A DNA stretch of 64,000 bases from CAYYFX01 sp046330135 (GTDB lineage Bacteria; ARS69), in NCBI GenBank assembly GCA_046330135.1, contig JAXLTI010000012.1, positions 9,264 through 73,263 on the forward strand. The letters run 5' to 3'. Of the stretch, positions 15,646 through 24,184 are shown piece by piece. The position numbers and the translations under genes are program-made. Numbering within the stretch: the stretch's first letter is position 1; the number at the start of each line of letters is the position of its first letter. The notes under the pieces are model-generated. The model did no database searches. It was not told the DNA's origin and saw nothing but the letters and a program-made list of their open reading frames with translations.

Positions 15646-16971
15646 CTACTCGACTCGCCCGAGCAGGGTGCGCACCCGCGCGAGCCCCGCCTCGATCTCG
15701 TCCACGCCGACCGCGCCCACGGACAGGCGGACCCAGCCATCGTGGCCTTCGCCCCCGAACGCCTCGAACGGCACCACCGCGAAGCCCGCTTCGTTGAGCA
15801 GGACCTGCCGCAGATCCTCGTTGTCGCGGATGACGCGTCCCGCGAGGCGGCGACCCTGGAGATCGAAGCGCACCGAGAGGTAGATGGCCCCCTGCGGCTC
15901 GATGTGCTCCACGGGCAGACCCGCCTCGCGCATGGCTCGGAAGCCCGCGTCCAGCGCGTGCAGGCGCGCCGAGAGCTCCCGGATCATCCAGCGCCGGTGG
16001 GCGAGCAGCGCGTCCCGATCCCGCAGGAAGCGGGCCGTAGCGATCTGCTCCGCGCGGGGCGCCCAGGATCCGTAGTGTCCGAGCAACGCGGCCATCTTCG
16101 CGGTGATGTCCGGCGGCCCGGCGACCCAGCCCACGCGCAGACCCGTGCCGCAAAGGCCCTTGCTCACGGCGTCGATGAGGAGCGTGTACGGCGCCATCTC
16201 CGGCACGAGCCCGACCGGAGTGAAGTGCTCCGCGGACCCGAAGGTGAGGTTGCCGTACACCTGATCGAAGAGCACGAAGAGCGGACGCTCGCCGCGCGGG
16301 CGGCGGCGATCGTTCTCTTCGACGATCGCTTCGCAGATCCCGCGGAGCTGCTCGCGCCCGATGCACGTGCCCGTGGGATTCAGGGGCGAGTTCAACGCCA
16401 GGACCCGCGCCCGCGAGAGATGCGGCTCCACGTCCGAGCGATCGGGGTGGAAGTTCTTCGCCGGCGTTCCGCGGATCTCCACCCCGACGGCGCCGCACAG
16501 GCGCACGTAGTGGTGGTTGTTCCAGGACGGGACGGGGAAGAGGATCGTCTCGCCGGGGTCTACGAGCGTGGTGTAGCCGGAGTAGAGGAGCGGCCGCGCG
16601 CCGCCGGCCACGAGGAAGGCGCTGGGCGAGTAGTCCAAGCCCAGGTCCTCGCGCGTCATCTCCGCGAGCGCCTCGCGAAGCTCCGCGACGCCCTGCACCG
16701 GAGGGTAGTTCGTCTCCCGGTGCTCGAGCGCATCGATGATGCGGTCCACGAGACCCTGCGGCACCGGGAACTGCGAGGGGTGGAAATCTCCCACCGTGAG
16801 ATCGAGGATGGAGATCCCCCGGGCCTTCATCTCGCGGATCTCGCCCGCCACCTTGAGGATGGACGAGACGGGGATCTTCTCCGCGAAGCTCGAGACGCGG
16901 GAAGGTCCGCTGGCGGCCAGGATCCGCCCGATGTCCACCGCCTCTTTCGCGCTTGCTCTCGCTGCGGTCAT
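15646..16971 (-). CDS. PLP-dependent class I/II aminotransferase
   Basis: A 441-residue fold-type I aminotransferase. The PLP-binding lysine lies in DAVSKGLCGTGLRVGW, preceded by a conserved FDQVYGNLTF segment (Asp and Tyr contacts to the cofactor), and NSPLNPTGTCIGREQL is the usual asparagine region. The substrate is not clear; an aspartate/aromatic-type specificity is possible. The frame is open further upstream, but ATG 16971 (MTAARASAK) lies 11 bases after the stop of the preceding acetyltransferase gene and gives a normal length. The two form an operon. Confidence 0.88.
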   Translation of the reverse strand: MTAARASAKEAVDIGRILAASGPSRVSSFAEKIPVSSILKVAGEIREMKARGISILDLTVGDFHPSQFPVPQGLVDRIIDALEHRETNYPPVQGVAELREALAEMTREDLGLDYSPSAFLVAGGARPLLYSGYTTLVDPGETILFPVPSWNNHHYVRLCGAVGVEIRGTPAKNFHPDRSDVEPHLSRARVLALNSPLNPTGTCIGREQLRGICEAIVEENDRRRPRGERPLFVLFDQVYGNLTFGSAEHFTPVGLVPEMAPYTLLIDAVSKGLCGTGLRVGWVAGPPDITAKMAALLGHYGSWAPRAEQIATARFLRDRDALLAHRRWMIRELSARLHALDAGFRAMREAGLPVEHIEPQGAIYLSVRFDLQGRRLAGRVIRDNEDLRQVLLNEAGFAVVPFEAFGGEGHDGWVRLSVGAVGVDEIEAGLARVRTLLGRVE

Positions 16972-16982
16972 GGTCGCTCTCC

Positions 16983-17591
16983 TCAGCGCCGCGTGGGCGG
17001 GCTGCCCATCTTGACCAGGGTGGCCGCGCCGTTCACGAGGCGATAGACGTCTCCCGTCTTCGTGCAGCGCGCCTCTCCATTGGCATCGAACTCGAGCCGC
17101 GTTCCGTACCGTCCGACCCAGCCGACGGGGCGGGCCGGGCAGCCCACGACGAGCGCGAAGTCCGCGACGTCCCGGGTCACGACCGCGCCGGCGCCGACCA
17201 TGGCGTGCCGGCCGATGGTGACGCCGCAGACGATCGTGGCGTTCGCGCCGATCGAGGCGCCCTCGCGAATGAGCGTGGATCGGAACTCGGTGTCCGGGTC
17301 CTTCTTGAACGCGGCGCGGGGCAGGAAATCGTTCGTGAAGGCCGCGTCGGGGCCGAGGAAGACGTAGTCCTCGCAGACGACCTTGTCCCACACCGAGACG
17401 CCGTTCTTGACGGTGCAGAAGCTCCCGAGCTTGGCGCCCTTCTCGATGAACGAGCCTTCGCCGATGTTGCAGCTCCGTCCGACCTCGGCGCCCTTCATCA
17501 CGTGAGCGTGCGCCCAGATCCGGGTGCCGTCGCCCACCGACTCGGACTCGCAGAGGCCTCTCTCGTGCACGAAGACGCCGGAGACGGTCAT
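16983..17591 (-). CDS. Left-handed beta-helix acetyltransferase (WlbB/WbpD-like)
   Basis: A 202-residue hexapeptide-repeat acyltransferase: repeated isoleucine/valine-rich hexads (VGRSCNIGEGSFIEKGAKLG and IGANATIVCGVTIG) build a trimeric beta-helix. AFTNDFLPRA and VVGCPARPVGWVG are typical of sugar N-acetyltransferases acting on UDP-3-amino sugars for surface polysaccharide. The last 40 residues are a basic extension. It has its own promoter and SD CAGGAG before ATG 17591, and is followed by the aminotransferase; together they could make an N-acetylated amino sugar, though no dehydrogenase or epimerase lies nearby. Confidence 0.85.
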   Translation of the reverse strand: MTVSGVFVHERGLCESESVGDGTRIWAHAHVMKGAEVGRSCNIGEGSFIEKGAKLGSFCTVKNGVSVWDKVVCEDYVFLGPDAAFTNDFLPRAAFKKDPDTEFRSTLIREGASIGANATIVCGVTIGRHAMVGAGAVVTRDVADFALVVGCPARPVGWVGRYGTRLEFDANGEARCTKTGDVYRLVNGAATLVKMGSPPTRR

Positions 17592-17621
17592 TCGTCACTC
17601 CTGTCGAATCGGCGGCCTTCC

Positions 17622-17650
17622 ACAATACGCTCCCGCTGCGGATCTGGCAA
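17622..17650 (-). promoter_or_regulatory. Promoter of the acetyltransferase-aminotransferase pair
   Basis: Read on the minus strand: TTGCCA (17650-17645), 17 bases, TATTGT (17627-17622), 31 bases before ATG 17591. Confidence 0.6.
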
Positions 17651-17810
17651 AAGCGCGCACGGCGGTTCTCGATCACGAGCTCCCGCCTTCAGCCGGTCCT
17701 GGGCGCTCCGCGACGGTCGGCCACGCCTTCCCCCGCCGAGGGCAGGCTCGCCGGCCGTGAGTGCGTCGAGGGGACCCACGACCGGACCCGGGCGGCGCCG
17801 CAGGGGCGCG

Positions 17811-17839
17811 TTGCCCTCGCGGGAGCGGGCGGATACCTT
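17811..17839 (+). promoter_or_regulatory. Promoter of rocD
   Basis: TTGCCC (17811-17816), 17 bases, TACCTT (17834-17839), 69 bases before the rocD ATG. It is divergent from the acetyltransferase promoter, leaving about 160 bases between the two that show no other feature. Confidence 0.55.
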
Positions 17840-17907
17840 GGCCGGACTCGCGTGAGGGGTCGAGAATGCCGAAACCCCCCTAGACCCGCGACGCACGGAG
17901 GCTCCGC

Positions 17908-19140
17908 ATGGCCACGACCACGACGCACCGGTTCATCGAGATGGCGGACAAGTACGCCGCCCACAACTACCACCCGCTGCCGGTGGTCATCGAGCGCGCC
18001 CGCGGCGTGTGGGTGTGGGACCCCGAGGGGCGGAAGTACATGGACCTCCTCGCGGCGTACTCGGCCGTCAACCAGGGCCACTGCCATCCGCGGATCCTCG
18101 AAGCGCTCCGCACGCAGGCCGAGCGCGTCACGCTCACGTCCCGCGCGTTCCACAACGATCGCTTCGGACCGCTCTGCGAGCTGCTGTGCAGCTTCACCGG
18201 CTACGAGAAGGTGCTGCTCATGAACTCGGGCGCCGAGGCGGTCGAGACCGCGGTGAAGATGGCGCGGAAGTGGGGCTACGAGAAGAAGGGCATCCCGGAA
18301 GGAAAGGCGGAGATCATCGCGTGCGCCGGGAACTTCCACGGGCGCACGACCACGATCGTGAGCTTCTCCACGGACGAGCAGTACCGCGAAGGCTTCGGCC
18401 CGTTCACCCCCGGCTTCCGCATCGTGCCGTACGGCGACATCGCGGCGCTCGAGGCCGCCATCAATCCGAGCACGGCCGCGTTCCTCGTCGAGCCGATCCA
18501 GGGCGAGGCGGGGATCATCGTTCCGCCCGAGGGCTACCTGAAGCGCGCGGCGGAGCTCTGCCGCCGCCACGACGTGCTCCTCATCGCGGACGAGATCCAG
18601 AGCGGCCTCGGCCGCACGGGCAAGCTCTTCGCCAGCGAGTGGGAAGGCGTGCGGCCGGACGCGATGATCGTGGGCAAGGCCCTGTCCGGCGGCTTCTATC
18701 CGGTCTCGGGCGTCCTCTCGTCCGACGCGATCATGTCCGTGTTCCGCCCCGGCGACCACGGCTCCACGTTCGGCGGCAACCCGCTCGGCTGTGCGGTCGC
18801 GATCGCCGCTCTCGAGGTCCTGCGGGACGAGAACCTGGTGGAGAAGTCGCGCACGCTCGGCGAGTACTTCGTGGGCCGGCTGCGCGCGCTGCCGCCGGCG
18901 AACGTCCGCGAGATCCGCGGGCGCGGGCTCTGGATCGGCATCGAGATCAAGCGCGCGTCCGGGCCGGCGCGGCCCTACTGCGAGCACCTGATGGAGCTCG
19001 GCCTCCTGGCGAAGGAGACGCACGAGCAGGTGGTCCGCATCGCGCCGCCGCTCGTCATCACGCGCGAAGAGATCGACTGGGCCGTCGAGCGCATCGCGAA
19101 GGCCCTCGCCGTGAGCCACGGAGGCGGCACGCACCACTAG
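17908..19140 (+). CDS. rocD: Ornithine--oxo-acid aminotransferase
   Basis: A 410-residue class III aminotransferase. The N-terminus with YAAHNYHPLPVVIERARG is characteristic of ornithine aminotransferase, and Lys257 in MIVGKALSGGFYPVS binds PLP. It converts ornithine and 2-oxoglutarate to glutamate and glutamate-5-semialdehyde, which the pruA-type dehydrogenase at 37480 would oxidise to glutamate. SD GGAGG precedes ATG 17908. Repeat copy A begins directly at its stop codon. Confidence 0.93.
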   Translation: MATTTTHRFIEMADKYAAHNYHPLPVVIERARGVWVWDPEGRKYMDLLAAYSAVNQGHCHPRILEALRTQAERVTLTSRAFHNDRFGPLCELLCSFTGYEKVLLMNSGAEAVETAVKMARKWGYEKKGIPEGKAEIIACAGNFHGRTTTIVSFSTDEQYREGFGPFTPGFRIVPYGDIAALEAAINPSTAAFLVEPIQGEAGIIVPPEGYLKRAAELCRRHDVLLIADEIQSGLGRTGKLFASEWEGVRPDAMIVGKALSGGFYPVSGVLSSDAIMSVFRPGDHGSTFGGNPLGCAVAIAALEVLRDENLVEKSRTLGEYFVGRLRALPPANVREIRGRGLWIGIEIKRASGPARPYCEHLMELGLLAKETHEQVVRIAPPLVITREEIDWAVERIAKALAVSHGGGTHH

Positions 19141-19545
19141 CGCCCGCCTCGCGCGGCAGGTGGCCGCACGTGATGCACGCGTCGTCGGCTCGGCGGCGCG
19201 TGCTTCCGCATCGGACGGTCGCCTCCGCCGTCCCGGCTCCGGCGCCCTCCCGCTCCGTCGCCTCCGCCATCCGTGGCTCCGGCGACTCCGCGAAGCCGCT
19301 GCGAAAGCACGCCACCGAGCCGCCGACGCCTACCTCGCCTCGCGCGGTCTGCGCCGACGCGACGAGGGATTGCGGCGGCTCGTCCAGCTCGGTCGCGGGA
19401 TCCCTCGGCGCACGGCATCGCCGAGCGGACGCTGATCGCGGCCGATTCGCGCTGAGTTGCCGAGCAACGTGCCGGCGGCGAGGCTCGCGACGGGTCTGCC
19501 GCGCGACTCGGCTCGTGCCGGTCTCACCGCCACGACCCGGTATCG

Positions 19546-19684
19546 GTCTCGCCTCGGGGCCGGCCTCTTCGCCGCGGCGAAGCTACGGCGGCGGAGCCAG
19601 GATGGCGGAGCCGCCGAGCGGGAGGGCGCTGCGGCCAGGACGGCTGACCCGTCCGAGGCGAAGAGGCCGGCCCCGAGGCGAGAC
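19546..19684. repeat. 28-bp perfect inverted repeat inside copy A
   Basis: The arms 19546-19573 and 19657-19684 are exact reverse complements over 28 bases (inner end CTCTTCGCC / GGCGAAGAG). The loop contains a segment (about 19598-19628) that is the reverse complement of the CCCTCCCGCTCCGGCGGCTC-type core found at 19247-19270 and in copies B and C, so this part looks like an inverted partial duplication of the element. Confidence 0.9.
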
Positions 19685-19796
19685 GAGCGAACCCTGACAC
19701 GGCTCTGAGCCGACGAGGCGAGACGAGGCGACCCCTGACACGGCTCTGAGCCGACGTGGCGAGACGAGGCGACCCCTGACACGACTCTGAGCCGAG
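19675..19796 (+). repeat. 40/41-bp tandem repeat, three units
   Basis: Units at 19675-19714 (40 bases), 19715-19755 and 19756-19796 (41 bases each). Each starts GAGGCGAGACGAG or GTGGCGAGACGAG, contains CCTGACACGGCTCTGAGCC and differs at only a few positions. One partial unit of the same kind occurs in each of copies B (around 50085-50160) and C (around 62587-62620). Confidence 0.9.
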
Positions 19797-19826
19797 ACCT
19801 GAGGCGAGACGGTCGAGCCGCTTGAC

Positions 19827-20669
19827 TCACGGGCCGCGGCGGCTGCCCAGTTCGGAGACGAGCGCGCCGAAGACGATGAGGGCGCCGCCGGCGCAGGCGA
19901 GGGCGTCGATGGATTCCACGCGCAGGCTCCAGGAGAAGAACGCTGCGAAGACGGGCTCGGTGGCGTAGATGACGGCGGCGCGGGTGGGATCCACGCGGGG
20001 CTGGAAGCGCAGCTGAAGCCACGTGGTCCCGGCCGTCGCGAGCACCGCGGTGGAGACCAACGCGACGCCGAGCCAAGGCGTGGGAGCGAGGTGCGGCCGC
20101 TCGAGGACCGGGGTGGCGGCGAGGGCCAGCGTGCCCGTGGTCGCGAGCTGCGCCACGAGGAGGCCGCCGGTGTCGGCCTTCGCTCCCCATCGCGCGATGA
20201 GCACGACGTGCAGGGCGAACAGCGCCGCGCAGGCGAGCGTCCAGAGCTCTCCGGGCGTCCACGCCGGGCCGCGGGCTCCGGTGACGAGCCACAGCCCCGG
20301 GAGGGCGATCGCGAGACCGATGAGCGACGCCGGGGCGGGACGCCGGCGGAAGAGCGCGAAGGCCCAGAGCGGCACGATCGTGACGTTGAGCGCGGTCAGG
20401 AACGCCGAGCGCGCCGGCGTGGTCGTCACGAGTCCGAGGGTCTGCGTCGTATAGCCGCCGAGCAGCACGAGCCCCAGCGGGATGCCCGTGCGCAGCGCCC
20501 GCCGGAGCGCATCGCGGCTCTCGAGCAACGGCAACGCCGCGAACGTCGCGAGGAGGAACCGCGCCGCCACGAACAGAAGGGGCGACGCGTCGGCGAGCCC
20601 GCGCTTGACGGCGACGAACGTGCCGCCCCAGAGCGCGGACACGAGCAGGAGCGCGAGGACGGGTCTCAT
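19827..20669 (-). CDS. EamA/DMT-family transporter
   Basis: A 280-residue integral membrane protein with about ten hydrophobic helices and the two-fold EamA repeat: SALWGGTFVAVKRGL in the first helix and a second half from GELWTLACAALFALHVV. Family members export amino acids or other metabolites, or import nucleotide sugars; the substrate cannot be told. PVFAAFFSWSLRVE and ALIVFGALVSELG are typical end helices. It lies alone, convergent with rocD across repeat copy A. Confidence 0.88.
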   Translation of the reverse strand: MRPVLALLLVSALWGGTFVAVKRGLADASPLLFVAARFLLATFAALPLLESRDALRRALRTGIPLGLVLLGGYTTQTLGLVTTTPARSAFLTALNVTIVPLWAFALFRRRPAPASLIGLAIALPGLWLVTGARGPAWTPGELWTLACAALFALHVVLIARWGAKADTGGLLVAQLATTGTLALAATPVLERPHLAPTPWLGVALVSTAVLATAGTTWLQLRFQPRVDPTRAAVIYATEPVFAAFFSWSLRVESIDALACAGGALIVFGALVSELGSRRGP

Positions 20670-20767
20670 CCGCGCGAGGATCCTACAAGGCGATCCTGCG
20701 GTCGAACGTCAATGCGCGATCGGCGAGGGCGACCGCTCGGCGGGACGTCCGGTGGATCGGGGAGCGA

Positions 20768-21151
20768 TCAGTCCAGAGGCTCTTCGTCGGGGCCGTCGAG
20801 CCCGGGCACCGTCAGGGCCTCGGCGTTCGCCGGCGAGGTCCCGGCCGCCGACACGTGATCCTCGCCGAGTCGCCAGGTGATCGCGGTCTCCTGCCCGTGC
20901 GCGAGCGCGGGGAAGTCCACGACGCCGTTCTCGAAGTCGCGGAGGTGGCAGCCGATCTCCTGCAGCTCCTGGATGAACTCGGCCAGCTCCCGCATGATGC
21001 GATCGTGCTCGGGCGAGGAGTTGCCGTACTCGTCGCGGACCTTCATCAGATCGCGCCACAGATCGGCGACGTCCGAGACGATGGATCGCACGAGGGGCAG
21101 GGAGCGGTTCGCATCTTCGGTCGTGAACACGACGCGTCCGCGCGTGACCAT
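20768..21151 (-). CDS. DUF2203 family protein
   Basis: A 127-residue protein with the DUF2203 pattern: FTTEDANRSLPLVRSIVSDV, a helical middle with HDRIMRELAEFIQELQEIGC, and VVDFPALAHGQETAITWRLGED. Function is unknown. The ATG at 21151 has GGGAGG five bases upstream and gives the family N-terminus. It follows korB by 62 bases on the same strand and could be cotranscribed. The last 25 residues are an unconserved acidic tail. Confidence 0.85.
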   Translation of the reverse strand: MVTRGRVVFTTEDANRSLPLVRSIVSDVADLWRDLMKVRDEYGNSSPEHDRIMRELAEFIQELQEIGCHLRDFENGVVDFPALAHGQETAITWRLGEDHVSAAGTSPANAEALTVPGLDGPDEEPLD

Positions 21152-21213
21152 CGGGGCCTCCCGCGCCTCCCGGGAGCGGAGCTTCACCGTCTCCGGGGGC
21201 TTCCTGCCCCTGA

Positions 21214-22260
21214 CTATCGGCCGCTGCGTTCCTTTCCTTGAACCTCCCAGACGTCTCCTTCTTCGAGGAGCGCCTGGAGGTCGCCCGGCCCTTCGGCCTC
21301 GCGGGCCCGCTGCAGCTGCGCGTGGGCGGCGCCGTCGTAGGTGGGTCGCTGCACCGCGCGGAAGACTCCGATGGCCACCGGGAACTCGGGCGGCTCCATC
21401 CGGCTGAGCCAGAACGCGCGCGAGGGGCGGTTCCGCGTCTCGTCGTGCACGAGGACCTGCTCGGGACGCACGCCGTTCTCGCCGATGCGCACCGCCTCGA
21501 GGCCCTCGTCCTGGAAGCGCAGCCCGCGATCGCGGTCCTTCCCGTAGATCATGGGCGCTCCGTGCACCAGCTCGATCTGCGCGTCGCTGCGGACTTCCTT
21601 CGCCGTCACGGACTCGAACGCGCCGTCGTTGAAGATGTTGCAATTCTGGTAGATCTCGACGAAGGCCGTGCCCTCGTGGGCGGCCGCGCGCGCGAGCGTC
21701 TCCTTGAGGTGCTTCGGGTACACGTCCACCGTGCGGGCCACGAACGTGGCGTCCGAGCCCAGCGCCACCGAGAGCGGGATGAACGGCCGCTCCACGGTTC
21801 CGTAAGGCGTGGACTTCGTCTTCTTGCCGAACTCGGAGGTGGGCGAGGCCTGGCCCTTCGTCAGACCGTAGATGCGGTTGTTGAAGAGCAGCACCTTGAG
21901 GCCCACGTTGCGCCGCAAGAGGTGGATCAGGTGGTTGCCGCCGATCGAAAGACCGTCTCCATCCCCCGTGACGACCCACACCGAGAGGTCCGGGTTCGCG
22001 AGCTTCACCCCCGTGGCGACGGCGGGCGCGCGCCCGTGGATGGTGTGGAAGCCGTAGGTGTTCATGTAGTACGGGAATCGGCTCGAGCACCCGATGCCCG
22101 ATACGAACACGAACTTCTCGCGCGGGATGCCGAGGTCGGGCAGCACGCTCTGAACGGCGGCGAGGATGGAGTAGTCCCCGCAGCCCGGGCACCAGCGCAC
22201 CTCCTGGTCGGAGGAGAAGTCCTTCTTGGTGAGGACACGGGGCTCGGCGGTCGTGGACAT
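21214..22260 (-). CDS. korB: 2-oxoacid:ferredoxin oxidoreductase subunit beta
   Basis: A 348-residue thiamine-diphosphate subunit. WCPGCGDYSILAAVQ holds the cysteines of the family, and GDGDGLSIGGNHLIHLLRRN is the TPP/Mg site. With KorA it oxidises 2-oxoglutarate (or a related 2-oxoacid) to acyl-CoA, reducing ferredoxin. There is no separate ferredoxin subunit, as in the two-subunit Kor of many aerobic and microaerobic bacteria. ATG 22260 lies two bases after the korA stop. The last about 50 residues, highly charged, are an extension. Confidence 0.92.
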   Translation of the reverse strand: MSTTAEPRVLTKKDFSSDQEVRWCPGCGDYSILAAVQSVLPDLGIPREKFVFVSGIGCSSRFPYYMNTYGFHTIHGRAPAVATGVKLANPDLSVWVVTGDGDGLSIGGNHLIHLLRRNVGLKVLLFNNRIYGLTKGQASPTSEFGKKTKSTPYGTVERPFIPLSVALGSDATFVARTVDVYPKHLKETLARAAAHEGTAFVEIYQNCNIFNDGAFESVTAKEVRSDAQIELVHGAPMIYGKDRDRGLRFQDEGLEAVRIGENGVRPEQVLVHDETRNRPSRAFWLSRMEPPEFPVAIGVFRAVQRPTYDGAAHAQLQRAREAEGPGDLQALLEEGDVWEVQGKERSGR

Positions 22261-22262
22261 CG

Positions 22263-24119
22263 TCACTTCCCTCGCGCGGCGCGGATGGCGTTCATGATCT
22301 CGGTGCTCTGGAACGGCTTGCCCTGCACCTTGCTCACGACGTGCGCGTCCACGAGGTAACGGGCGCGCAGCAGCGTGGTGAGCTGCCCGAGGTTGAGCTC
22401 GGGGACGAGCACCTTCTCGAAGCGGCGCAGGATCTCGCCGAGATTCGACGGCAGCGGGTGGAGATGGCGCAGGTGCACGTGGCTCGCCGTCTCTCCGCGG
22501 TCGTGCAGGCGGCGCAGCGCGCTGCGGATGGCGCCGTACGTGCTGCCCCAGCCCACGACGAGCACGTCGCCCTGCTCCGGGCCCTCGATCTGCGCGGGCG
22601 GGATGTCCTTCGCGATGTTGCGCACCTTCTCGTCGCGCAGCCGCACCATGTGCTCGTGGTTCGCGGCCTCGTAGTTCACGTGCCCGGTCACGTCCTGCTT
22701 CTCGAGCCCGCCGATGCGATGCTCCAGCCCCGGCGTTCCGGGGATGGCCCACGGGCGAGCGAGCGTTGCGGGATCCCTCGAGTACGGCTGGAAGCCTTCC
22801 GGATCCGTGCGATAGCGCAGCGGGATCGCGGGCAGGTCGTCGAGGCGCGGAATGCGCCACGGCTCCGCGCCGTTCGCCAGATACCCGTCCGAAAGCAGGA
22901 TCACCGGCGTCATGTACTTCACCGCGATGCGCACCGCTTCCAGGGCCATCCAGAAGCAGTCCCCCGGCGTGGCCGCCGCGATGACCGGAATGGGCGCCTC
23001 GCTGTTGCGGCCCCAGATCGCCTGGAGGAGGTCCGCCTGCTCGGTCTTCGTGGGCAGCCCCGTGGACGGGCCGCCGCGCTGGATGTCGATCACCACGAGG
23101 GGCAGCTCGACCGCGACCGCGAGGCCCATCGCCTCGGTCTTGAGCGCCATTCCCGGTCCGCTCGTGGCGGTGACGCCGATCTTGCCGGCGTAGGACGCGC
23201 CGATCGCGGCGCAGATCGCGGAGATCTCGTCCTCCGCCTGGAACGTGAGGATGCCGAACCGCTTGTAGCGGGAGAGGGCGTGCAGCACGTCGGAGGCCGG
23301 CGTGATGGGATAGCCGGCGAGGACGAGACCGGTGCGCGCCTGCCACGACGCGGCCACGAGCCCCGTGGCGAGCGCGGTGTTCCCGCTGATGTTGCGGTAG
23401 CGGCCCGGAGGGAAGGGCGCGGGGTCCACCCGGTACGTGGTCTGGAAGACGTGCGTGGCCTCGCAGTACGCGATCCCCGCCTTGAGCGCCGTCCGGTTCG
23501 CGAGCATCACCTCCGGGCGGTGCGCGAAGTTCTTCTCCAGCCATGCCTCGGTGGGCGCGGTGGGCCGGTTGTAGAGGTAGTAGGCGATGCCCAGGGCGAA
23601 GAAGTTCTTGCACTGGTCCACCATCTTCCGCGGGAGATCCTGGCTCTCGAGCGCCTTGCGCGTCAGCGACGTGATGGGCACGGCGATGAGTCGCCAGCCC
23701 TCGAGCGTGCCGTCCTCGAGCGGATTGCGCTCGTATCCCGCGAGCTTGAGGTTCTTCTCCGCGAAGTTGTCCGAGTTCACGATGAGCAGACCGCCGGCCT
23801 TCAGGTCGCGGACGTTCGTCTTCAACGCCGCCGGGTTCATCGCCACGAGCACGTCCGGCTCGTCCCCGGGAGTGTGGATGTCGAAGTTCGCGAAGTTGAT
23901 CTGGAAGCCGGACACGCCGGGCAAGGATCCGGCGGGCGCGCGGATCTCCGCGGGGAAGTCCGGGAAGGTGGCCAGGTCGTTGCCGAAGACCGCGGCCGTG
24001 TTGGTGAACTGGCTCCCCGTCAGCTGGATGCCGTCGCCCGAGTCGCCGACGAACCGCACCACCACGCGGTCCACGACCTCCACGCGGGTTTGCTGCGCGC
24101 TCTCGATATCCGTGCTCAT
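22263..24119 (-). CDS. korA: 2-oxoacid:ferredoxin oxidoreductase, fused gamma-alpha subunit
   Basis: A 618-residue fusion of the gamma domain (about 15-195; RFVGDSGDGIQLTGSQF) and the alpha/pyrimidine domain (from about 215; GYPITPASDVLHALS, FQAEDEISAICAAIGASYAG, TSGPGMALKTEAMGLA). This arrangement is standard in two-subunit 2-oxoglutarate:ferredoxin oxidoreductases. The start ATG 24119 gives MSTDIESAQQTRVEV; korB also starts MSTT. Both are on the minus strand with korB two bases downstream. Confidence 0.92.
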   Translation of the reverse strand: MSTDIESAQQTRVEVVDRVVVRFVGDSGDGIQLTGSQFTNTAAVFGNDLATFPDFPAEIRAPAGSLPGVSGFQINFANFDIHTPGDEPDVLVAMNPAALKTNVRDLKAGGLLIVNSDNFAEKNLKLAGYERNPLEDGTLEGWRLIAVPITSLTRKALESQDLPRKMVDQCKNFFALGIAYYLYNRPTAPTEAWLEKNFAHRPEVMLANRTALKAGIAYCEATHVFQTTYRVDPAPFPPGRYRNISGNTALATGLVAASWQARTGLVLAGYPITPASDVLHALSRYKRFGILTFQAEDEISAICAAIGASYAGKIGVTATSGPGMALKTEAMGLAVAVELPLVVIDIQRGGPSTGLPTKTEQADLLQAIWGRNSEAPIPVIAAATPGDCFWMALEAVRIAVKYMTPVILLSDGYLANGAEPWRIPRLDDLPAIPLRYRTDPEGFQPYSRDPATLARPWAIPGTPGLEHRIGGLEKQDVTGHVNYEAANHEHMVRLRDEKVRNIAKDIPPAQIEGPEQGDVLVVGWGSTYGAIRSALRRLHDRGETASHVHLRHLHPLPSNLGEILRRFEKVLVPELNLGQLTTLLRARYLVDAHVVSKVQGKPFQSTEIMNAIRAARGK

Positions 24120-24184
24120 CGCGTCCCTTCGTCCGTTCTCGTGTCTCGGTTCGCGCGCCGTCGCGACGCCGGCCGTGCCGGATC

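Larger units (their letters stand above)
19141..19826 (+). repeat. Dispersed structured repeat, copy A
   Basis: 686 bases with no supported gene between convergent rocD and the EamA gene. Its first part (about 19165-19375) is 80-90 % like copies B (49641-50187) and C (62141-62700) by eye and contains the same hairpin. A shared GACCCGGTATCGG block occurs at 19534-19546. Copy A alone has an extra 28-bp perfect inverted repeat (19546-19573 with 19657-19684) whose 83-base loop carries an inverted copy of the shared core, and a 41-bp tandem array at its end. The same-strand orientation is shared by all three copies. Confidence 0.85.

Noticed and set aside
15526..17046. 506-codon plus-strand open frame opposite the aminotransferase
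   Set aside because: It starts inside the tRNA, is antisense to an aminotransferase with its PLP lysine motif, and has Arg/Ala/Asp-rich composition.
19141..19826. Insertion sequence or transposon remnant in copy A
   Set aside because: No transposase frame, no target duplication and no known terminal inverted repeat; only a non-coding, possibly non-autonomous element remains possible.
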